In this document: piece by piece, positions 57,220 to 64,000 of the stretch
How the letters are laid out: every line of letters starts with the position of its first letter
How positions within the stretch are numbered: the stretch's first letter is position 1
NCBI GenBank assembly: GCA_946894095.1
Contig: OX335665.1
Span: 630,001-694,000, forward strand
Length of the DNA stretch: 64,000 nucleotides
Source of the DNA: Incurvaria masculella
Lineage: Eukaryota > Arthropoda > Insecta > Lepidoptera > Incurvariidae
Direction of reading: 5' to 3'
The notes under the pieces: model-generated
Seen by the model: only the letters and a program-made list of their open reading frames with translations
Database searches by the model: none
Told to the model about the DNA's origin: nothing
Translations under genes and position numbers: made by a program

Positions 57220-57664
57220 ATGACGCTAAAATCCGACATTTAAGCTTTATTTTTATTTTATTTTAGCGTCGGTTAAGAATAAACACCCTTAGAAAAATCT
57301 TAATATCAAAGTCTAGACTATTATCTAGTGTATGACCGTAAAATGGTTCTAATGAGTTGCTTATATTCTTTAAAAAAAATGAGTGTTTGTGAACACCCAT
57401 TTACTAGGTTTTTACAAGGTTTTCACGCCGGCGCTTGGAAACTATAAATTATTTAGACAAATTTATTTTTTATGGTTCAAGGTCACATATTTATCAAAGG
57501 GTGTAAATATATTTATTCACGTTAAAAAGTAGACTTTTCAGGTCAAAAATCTGAAATTCACTTCGTCACGCTCGATTTTCGCGCGCATACAACAATGAAC
57601 CCTAACGCAAACTCAATGCTTCTAGGGATAGCCATTATCGTTTGTTTGCTGAACGCTGGACTCT
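57220..57664 (+). mobile_element. family E element
   Basis: 'gacgctaaaatccgaca' to 'tgctgaacgctggactc'. Confidence 0.6.
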
Positions 57665-57769
57665 AATTTCTATATAAATTTTCTAATTTCGATAAAAAAC
57701 CCCGGCAAGATAATTTTACATTAAACTCTAAGATCTATTTTGTCTTGTAACACAATACATTAAGTTAGC

Positions 57770-57935
57770 ATGCGACGCACTGTCGCCAATAAGGGAAAAA
57801 GAAGGTCTTAAATCATTTAGAACTGCGTGTACAAAACTGTTACTAGATCAGCAAAGAAGGAATATTAAAAGCATAGTGGACCAGCTTATAAATCATATTG
57901 AAGTAATTTTACTGTGTCACCAAACAAATTACTAA
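57770..57935 (+). other. unassigned open stretch, possibly a LINE C-terminus
   Basis: The frame reads CDALSPIREKEGLKSFRTAC, then TKLLLDQQRRN... and a stop at about 57934, followed by an AATAAA-containing AT-rich stretch. The spacing resembles LINE C-termini, but I cannot place it. It could also be a small exon. Confidence 0.25.
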
Positions 57936-57960
57936 TGTATATATTATCATCAACAATAAA

Positions 57961-58732
57961 AATAATCTTTTTATAGCATTTATTATAAATATTATATTAC
58001 AGTACACGCGCACACCCTCACACACCCTCACAGCCCTTCACACATAGGTCACAGCTAAAAAACAGCAGCCTGTATAGTTAGACTAGCAGCCATTTGGCAT
58101 ACAACACAACGAACCATTCACATTGTTGACAAAGGCTCCATTTAAATACATTTGTAAATAGAATAAGTTATGTTGTATGAACCAATAAATAATTTGGGTT
58201 TGATTATGAAATAAAAGATTAAAAGCAATTTTCATTTAATCGTTTCCACCCTTAGAAAATTAAAATGTCACCCCGGCAAGACAATTTCACACCTTCTAAC
58301 TGTATGCCTCTGTTTGAATTTGCAGTAACTCAGTGTACAAAATAAATAAGCATGTCGCATTATTCAGATACAATTAAATAATACAATGGATTTATATATT
58401 TAGTCTTGCGTTTTTGTCATTACATTATTAGTTATGATGAAATAATAAGATTAATATATTTTTTATAGGTTTAATATATGCCTAATTCCAGCGAGCATGA
58501 AAAGGCGAAAGTAGCAACCGAAACAGGTATGTTAAGGCGGAGTAGCCACTTTCACAAACAATGACGGCAGCGCCGGCGAGAGCGTTCGCTTACGAATACG
58601 CTTACTACTGATTTTTTCGAGTTTCAACGATACGTAAGGACACGTAAGAACTTCCTAGGACGCTATTTAGTGCAACAAATATTTGATATTGCACGTCCCG
58701 AATTCGTAAGCGAACTAACTACAGTTATTAAT
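57961..58732. other. intergenic sequence
   Basis: Contains CACACCCT repeats at 58007-58040 and a family X variant at 58260. No gene. Confidence 0.4.
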
Positions 58733-58890
58733 TTGAGTTTCAGCGAAATCTAAATTTGAAGCATTGTAATAGGATTTTGAAAATAATCTGAACAAGTGTT
58801 GGTCGTGACATTCGTCGGCAACAGGATTCGAACCTGCGACCTTTGGATTACATGTTCGCTGCTCTAACCAACTGAGCTATCCCGACAATT
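58733..58890 (-). mobile_element. tRNA-headed SINE (family Z), near-complete copy
   Basis: The 73-nt tRNA-like head at 58886-58814 is followed by a body ending in 'gtcgctgaaactcaaa'-like sequence. The same tail recurs at 31118, 48312 and 48789 (minus), which marks the whole unit as a dispersed repeat. Confidence 0.6.
58814..58886 (-). tRNA. tRNA-like head (probable pseudogene)
   Basis: The length is 73 nt. The acceptor stem GTCGGGA/TGCCGAC has one mismatch. The D arm has box A 'TAGCTCAGTTGG' and the T arm has box B 'GGTTCGAATCC'. The anticodon stem (GCGAA/TCCAA) does not pair and U33 is replaced by A, so the nominal UGU anticodon is probably not functional. It is more likely the pol III promoter of the surrounding SINE than a working tRNA gene. 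Confidence 0.5.
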
Positions 58891-59585
58891 ACGTCAGCCA
58901 ACTAATTTCTCTATTATATTTGAATGGTCACAATGCATCCCCTATCTTCTGCTAGATGGCACTGATGATGTTTTTGCGTATTGAGACGTTTGACGTTTGA
59001 CGTTTTGACAGCAATGATTGAGATATCAAACTTGTTGCTGTCGTCACCAAAGTGGATTTTGGTATCGGACACTAAAGAGTCAGCCCGGATTTAACTTGAT
59101 AATTTTATGTATTTCATCCGTATCCGTATCATGTCGTATCCATTCAATACATAAAATGAATAACTACAGTAGACGTTTCCCACTAACCTTTCGCTAAGCT
59201 GCCGCCATACGATTGAGTTTCGGTCGTTTCTCCAGTCCTGCCATGCTCGTCGATTTGATCATAACATTTGCATAGGTCACCCAGGCAAGTAATTGACACC
59301 TTCAAACTCCATGGCTCTGTTTTGCCTTGCTGTCCGAATCAGGGCAGGATTTAAAGGTATGGAGGCCCTAGGGCAACAAAGGAGTGGAGGCAACTAATAT
59401 TTTTTTCTAATAGGTGAAATATTATATTTTGTTGTTGTTGCGTAATGTAGCCTAGAGTGGGACAAAACTTAATTCAAAACCGAAATCTATTGAAAATATC
59501 ACTATTTGTATACAAAACATATAAATACACGCTGTTATAAAGATAAATGATGACTGAACAAATAAAAAAATATCATAAATAGATA

Positions 59586-59756
59586 AATGTCAGTCAGTCA
59601 GCGTGTTTGCGTCCACGTCCACGCCTTCAATTTTTCTCCAGTCCTCCCGGCTCTCAGCGGTACGGAACCACTGCTTTCCACCGATGCACTTGATGTCGTC
59701 GTCCTGGCGTTTTCCTTTCCACGGCCGCCAGTGTAGGACACGGTTACTCCAAAAAA
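59586..59756 (-). pseudogene. 3' end of an RTE-like LINE, second copy
   Basis: Same sequence as the 21.7-kb copy with an internal deletion ('...WRPWKGKRQDDDIKC...'). It lies immediately downstream of the AIG1-like gene's poly(A) signal. Confidence 0.6.
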
Positions 59757-59800
59757 CTACTTAAAAATAAAATAACCATTATTTTTGTATTGACCGACCT

Positions 59801-59806
59801 TTTATT
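59801..59806 (-). terminator. poly(A) signal of the AIG1-like gene
   Basis: AATAAA on the minus strand lies about 120 nt after the stop, which fits a short 3' UTR. An RTE-like LINE tail starts just beyond, at 59756. Confidence 0.6.
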
Positions 59807-59927
59807 TGAATAAGAACGATTTATGTGGAACCGCTCTCTTGCGGAGGCCCCGGCCAGTTGCCCCGTTTTCCCCACCTTAAATCCTGCGCTGCACACGATG
59901 CATACCATTACTACGATTGATTTCATA

Positions 59928-60120
59928 TCACGATAGCCCCTTAGTTCCCTTCAACTCCCGCGAAGTCCTGCCCAGGAGTGCGACCAGCGGCCACTGCAGG
60001 TAGAACCAGAACAGGTGCTCCAGCCACAGGGAGCCGCAGTACAGCGCCATACGCCACGGTGACATGAGCCCGAGGAACGGGTACAGCCAGTAACCGTCGT
60101 AGAAGCGAGTCCAGGCGCAA
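59928..60120 (-). CDS. AIG1-like gene: last coding exon
   Basis: After acceptor atttcag the exon encodes CAWTRFYDGYWLYPFLGLMS and a final hydrophobic segment rich in Trp/Leu, ending KGTKGLS and TGA at 59930-59928. A longer ORF in another frame over the same bases is a shadow. Confidence 0.9.
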
Positions 60121-63100
60121 CTGAAATGAGAGGGACAATTTTATGTTTTTATATTTCAAGCTCTTTATTCAGTGGAGTATTTTTTTTTGTATAAAATAAT
60201 ATTTGTAAGCACAGGAATAAAATGTTACCCGACTACTAAAAGGTAAGAAGATAATAAGGTGCTGTTCCAAAACATTGATATCAAACAGCACCCACCATGT
60301 TTCTTACCTATTAGCAGTCGGGTTATAGTTTTTTATACTTTTGTTTTAATCATGTTAATAAATACGATATTCGATATTCATATGGAAAGAAGCTACATTG
60401 AACTTACACAACGATGTAAATTGCGACCCACACGTCCAGGAGCCTCCGCTGAAGCCGCATCATCTCCGGCGGTCCGCGTATCAGCACCAGCTCGAGGGCT
60501 ATAAATATAGCCGTGTTGGTGTGCAGGCAGTGCTGCGACCAGCTGGCTATGATCTGGTCGCAGTAGCTGGGCACCAGCAACTCGCGGTCCAGCAGCCAGA
60601 TACGCCAGAAGAAACTGTCTACGTACTGCAAGCATCGAGAAGTGATAATCGTTAAACATTTATTTATGAATGAGCACCAGTTTGGCGGCTATAATGCTGT
60701 GTTGGTGTGTATTTTATTTTTTTATACATTTTCAAATCGTCTGCGAAAATCGGATATTTGCTGCGATTGATGTCCCAACTAATGTCGTTATTGTAGACGA
60801 TGAAAAACTGAGGAGCTAGGTGTGAGCCCTGAGGCATACCCGATGGAATAACATGGACATGCGATTTTAATCCATTCGAAACTACCAATTGTAAGCGATT
60901 AGATACATACGATTCACACCAGCGAAGAAGTATTCCGTGTATACCCATGAGTGACAGCTTCTGAATAAGTAGTATCAAATGGGTAACTTTATCAAAAACA
61001 TTCCTAAAATCTGTTCGCCGATTGTTTATTAGCATTTGGGGGCATCTATAGTACCGTATCTCTAACCCTCGCTAGAACAATTTTCTAAAGACTGATACCA
61101 TCTAAACCAGTCTGTAATATTCGACCTTGTTAAGACATTGATATCTGTCAGTATATTTCAATTGTAAAATTATTTATAAGGACTGATTCTGTCAAAACAT
61201 TTGATCGCCTGATTGGACCGTATCTTTTTTTTTTATGTGACTGGACATGGATGGCTAATACCACAAGTTCGGTCATGGTATTAGCCCAACACACCACATG
61301 GGAACTAGGTGCCATGCCAGGACCTTCCTTATATTGCACGGCTACATTGAACTGGATGGAAAACACAGACAATTTTCATTGCCGCTTCGACCATCGTTCA
61401 TCCAATGCGATGGTACCAACCCGGGCGGGATAAACCTTACCACCTAGTAAGTAAGGAAGGGGACCTACAGCTTAACGTGGAATCCGAACCACGGCCAGCC
61501 TCTCTCAACGGTCGAATGGTCACCCATCCAAGACCAGACCGGACCCAGCGTTGCTTAACTTCGGAGAGCGATCGCCGAAGTGTCGCACCACTGGGCCACT
61601 GAGGCTGACCGCTGAATGCTCTCCAGAGCTGCATAACGCTGGTTTTCAAGATAGTAAACTCATTCCACAGAAAGCAGTAAATTTTAACAACATTCACAAT
61701 AATTAAGTAAACATACTTTTTCTTCTGGTATGAATGTATGTATGAATAATCGACCGTGGAGCAAGACCACATTCATCAAAGAAAGAACCCATTCAAAATA
61801 TCTACTTGACGAATATACTACAAGGCAGGACCTGAATCAACAAAATATATCATTCGCGGGTTTTGCGTCTACCAATTTTGCTGTACACCTGCTGTGTACC
61901 CATAATTTTAAATTCTCCAACAGTCCCTCCTCCCGTAATCAATGCCTCCAACTAACACAGTGTGAATTGCGGACCTTTGCAGTCAATAGGCATATTGCCG
62001 TCGTCACCAAAATCATATTTGACATCATAATATTCGTAAAGAAGTTCTTTTTACTGGGATCTTTCTATGATGAATGTATCCTTGCTTCACGGTCGATTAT
62101 ACGTACATTCATACATTTCACATTCCATGCACAATAATTGTTTAATGATGTATTTATTTCTCAATTTAAAAAATAATACTCACAGCAGTTGTGGGTAAGA
62201 GAATGGCGGTAAACCAGATCCGGCGGAACTGCTGCAGCTTCCTCATCCTCGGACTGAACAGCCGCCCCTTGTACTCCCACCAGGTCAGGAACCAGCACAG
62301 CGGGAAGTACGCCAAGTGCATCAGCTGCAATGCAAGGAGTTGGTTGAGAATTAAGCTGTATAGAATAATTGCAGTTTTCTATAATAATAATTTTAGCCAC
62401 ATTTAACTGCCCCAAATCATCTTTTAAAAAATCAAATATCTGAATGTTTATTAAAGTTGTAATATAAAGCCCATCCATTCATTCGATTTCATGTATTTTT
62501 AACCGACTTCAAAAAAGGAGGAGGTTCTCAATTTCTACTGTACTTTTTTATTTTTTATGTGTGTTACCTCAGAACTTTAACCTGGGTAAACCGATTTTGA
62601 TGATTATTTTTTTTATCAGAAAGCTGGTGCTTTCCATGTGGTTCCAGGAGAAAATCATGTAAGTCTTAACTTTGCATTGTATGTGCGCGACAAATGGACG
62701 AATAACTCAATATTACGCCGAACGCTTTCGATGGTTCTTTTTTTTTGGAGAGGAAGTGTACAAATTAATTAGTGTACTTCATATTCACTGAAAATATACA
62801 AATAAAAAAACCGACTTTAAAGAAAAAGCACTAAAAATTAAAATAATAATTGCCATTTTTGTAGTTAGGTAGGTTCTCTTGACTGCCGCAGCGCGCGACC
62901 GGCTGACGCCGACTAAAAAAATAACAATTATCGTAACTACAAAAATGGCAATATTTTGTTTAACTTTTGAGTGCTTTTTCTTTCAATTAGAAGTCGGTTC
63001 ATTTTATTTTTTAAGCTGTAAGTTTTCCTGAGAAATAAATAAATAAATGAATACAGCCAGCATGGAAGCACGGGACGTAATAGGGATTGTAATGGCATAA

Positions 63101-63342
63101 AGATAATGTTCACTCACATTCGCCCAAACAGTGAGCAGCTTAAACCTCATGTCTCTGTATTTCAACACCCTCTTGTCAGCATAAGCATCGTAGTCTATGG
63201 TCGCGAGCACGAATGCCAACACGAAGAAATGTATCGAGCAGGTGCCGTAGTACCACAGCAACAGACACGTCCGCCATCTTGTGCGATCCTTCTGTGTGCC
63301 CGGTCGGGGTGTTGGGACCTGCGTGGTTGTCAGTGCGCCCAT
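59928..63342 (-). CDS. AIG1/ADTRP-family FAHFA-hydrolase-like membrane protein, 4 coding exons (full gene span)
   Basis: Minus-strand exons 63342-63118, 62324-62184, 60625-60408 and 60120-59928 join with consensus GT-AG sites to give 258 residues. The family (androgen-induced gene 1, ADTRP) are multi-pass membrane threonine hydrolases that cleave fatty acid esters of hydroxy fatty acids. Human AIG1 uses Thr43 and His134. The matching residues are Thr71 in FKLLTVWAN and His157 in SWSQHCLHTN. Hydrophobic segments lie near residues 25-48, 69-94, 110-133, 157-173, 183-200 and 218-245. Other family marks are DRELLVPSY, DGYWLYPFL and the WLEHLFWFY end. Length is slightly above the human 230-245 because of an N-terminal extension. 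Introns hold a LINE fragment, a SINE and several inverted-repeat elements. Family assignment is firm; substrate is by analogy. Confidence 0.9.
60226..60325. repeat. hairpin element in AIG1-gene intron 3
   Basis: 'acccgactactaaaaggtaa' pairs with 'ttacctattagcagtcgggt', and 'ggtgctgtt' with 'aacagcacc', around a 17-nt loop. Confidence 0.7.
60408..60625 (-). CDS. AIG1-like gene: coding exon 3 (carries catalytic His)
   Basis: The acceptor cttgcag|TAC and donor GTTGT|gtaagt bound 218 nt. They encode YVDSFFWRIWLLDRELLVPS, then SWSQHCLHTN with the expected catalytic His157, then the next membrane helix, leaving in phase 2. Confidence 0.9.
60664..61070 (-). pseudogene. LINE reverse-transcriptase fragment in AIG1-gene intron 3-2
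   Basis: An open frame of 123 codons contains 'LLRWCESYVSNR', 'PSGMPQGSHLAP' and 'FADDLKMYKK', the finger-palm motifs and catalytic YADD/FADD box of Jockey/CR1-type LINE reverse transcriptases. Both ends are truncated, so it is a dead 0.4-kb relic within the intron. Confidence 0.75.
61226..61612 (-). mobile_element. SINE B with 5S rRNA-derived head, full length
   Basis: The 5' end at 61612 has box A-like TGGCCCAGTGG. Next comes a 57-nt segment at 61575-61519 with CTCCGAAGTTAAGCAACGC and TTGGATGGGTGACC, matching the internal promoter part of insect 5S rRNA as I remember it. The common body and an A tail at 61226-61235 follow. It sits in an AIG1-gene intron. Confidence 0.75.
61732..62112. mobile_element. 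family P element, complete, in AIG1-gene intron
   Basis: Ends 'tgaataatcgaccgtggagc' and 'gcttcacggtcgattatacg' are inverted. It makes a spurious 135-codon frame. Confidence 0.6.
62184..62324 (-). CDS. AIG1-like gene: coding exon 2
   Basis: The acceptor attgcag|CTG and donor GCT|gtgagt bound 47 codons, phase 0 at both ends. They encode LMHLAYFPLCWFLTWWEYKG and the loop to the third membrane segment. Confidence 0.88.
62499..63003. mobile_element. family J element in AIG1-gene intron 1
   Basis: Collinear with 43096-43742, including the hairpin, but the telomeric tract is reduced to 'gttaggtaggttctcttgac'. Confidence 0.65.
63118..63342 (-). CDS. AIG1-like gene: coding exon 1
   Basis: ATG lies at 63342-63340. 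The 75 codons end TVWAN, phase 0, at donor AAT|gtgagt. The exon holds the first membrane segment and the candidate nucleophile Thr71. Upstream, at 63373-63374, a tttcag acceptor suggests a 30-nt 5' UTR portion on this exon and a further leader exon to the right. Confidence 0.88.
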
Positions 63343-63540
63343 GGTGGATTGGTTTCCGTGCGGTGTGGGTTACTGAAATAAATAATTCTTATGTTATACC
63401 TACTTGCTTTTGCCCGCGGCTTCGCTCGCGCTAGAAACCGTTGAATGATTAAAAAAAACAGTATTGTTTCACTATAAATGCTTTTAGTCCCCAATTCACC
63501 CCGATAAGGTTTTAAATAAAATATAGCCATTTAAGATTTT

Positions 63541-63826
63541 AAAAAACCGGCCAAGTGCAAGTCGGACTCGCACACGAAGGGTTCCGTACCATCGTACCAA
63601 AAAAAAAACAGATTTTTTGTATGGGGGCCCCCTTTAAATTTTTTTTTTAATCTTACCTATTTGTTGTTAAAGCGGCAAAATAAATACACACTCTGTGAAA
63701 ATTTCAGCTGTCTATCTGTTACGGTTACTGAGATACAGCCCTGTGACAGGCGGACGGACGGACGGACGGACGGACGGACGGACAACGGAGACTTGAGGCA
63801 AAGGGTGAAAACGGAACCCTAAAAAT
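63541..63826 (+). mobile_element. family C element
   Basis: 'aaaaccggccaagtgcaagt' to 'aaaacggaaccctaaaaat', with a GGAC array near 63747-63783. Confidence 0.75.
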
Positions 63827-64000
63827 ATCCCATGTATCGTAAATTTGTTTCCTTAGAATTCTCAACAACTGCACCCATACCGACTTTAGGCTTATTTACA
63901 ACATTTTAGTGCAATAAAGATTCGAATTGAATTTAAGCCTGACCGGCCGGCTTGATTTTCGCAGCCACCCTGAATGTTTTAATGCCCATGGGCGTCGTCC

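Noticed and set aside
59941..60159. 72-codon minus-strand frame
   Set aside because: Overlaps the AIG1-like last exon in the wrong frame. The exon-joined frame gives the family motifs.
61732..62137. 135-codon plus-strand frame
   Set aside because: It lies within a family P inverted-repeat element in an intron and has no protein motif.

Overview
The window looks like 64 kb of euchromatin from a lepidopteran (moth or butterfly). The evidence is AT-rich DNA packed with short non-autonomous elements, the insect telomere unit TTAGG inside one element, LINE tails and 'GGTTCCGTACC / (GGAC)n' elements of the kind I associate with moths, and compact spliced genes with GT-AG introns. The species cannot be named from the sequence alone.

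Only two protein-coding genes are well supported. The first, on the plus strand from 38752 to 53426, has six coding exons and encodes a 195-residue PTB/PID-domain adaptor-like protein. All exon phases join cleanly. A possible non-coding first exon with promoter lies near 31.4-31.58 kb. The second, on the minus strand from 63342 to 59928, has four coding exons and encodes a 258-residue multi-spanning membrane protein of the AIG1/ADTRP family. In that family the human members are threonine hydrolases of FAHFA lipids, and the catalytic Thr and His are both present here. The two genes converge, with about 6.5 kb between their stop codons. I see no functional link between them.

Everything else is repeats or anonymous DNA. 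From 1 to 31 kb there are only transposable elements and unassigned sequence. The main families are: (i) an approximately 350-400 bp SINE with more than 20 copies, whose common body is joined to different polymerase III-type heads, one tRNA-like, one derived from 5S rRNA and one a second tRNA-like head; (ii) a TTAA-bounded inverted-repeat element ('ggtggcccaacccg' ends); (iii) a GGAC-microsatellite element ('ggttccgtacc'); (iv) a palindromic element carrying paired full CRE sites (TGACGTCA), arrayed at 17.2-17.8 kb and in a PTB-gene intron; (v) further elements with terminal inverted repeats, named here E, F, G, H, L, P, Q and I; (vi) 3' ends of several LINE clades (RTE-like, Jockey/CR1-like, R1-like) and two fragments of an element with a nuclease-like C-terminus.

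The most unusual structures are the head-swapped SINEs, a 1.15-kb near-perfect foldback at 32.0-33.2 kb, a hairpin element with an interstitial telomeric tract at 43.5-43.7 kb, the CRE-bearing arrays, and an 89-bp coding exon whose two splice sites abut two different transposons. No CRISPR array, operon or prokaryotic system is present. Family letters are local labels only.
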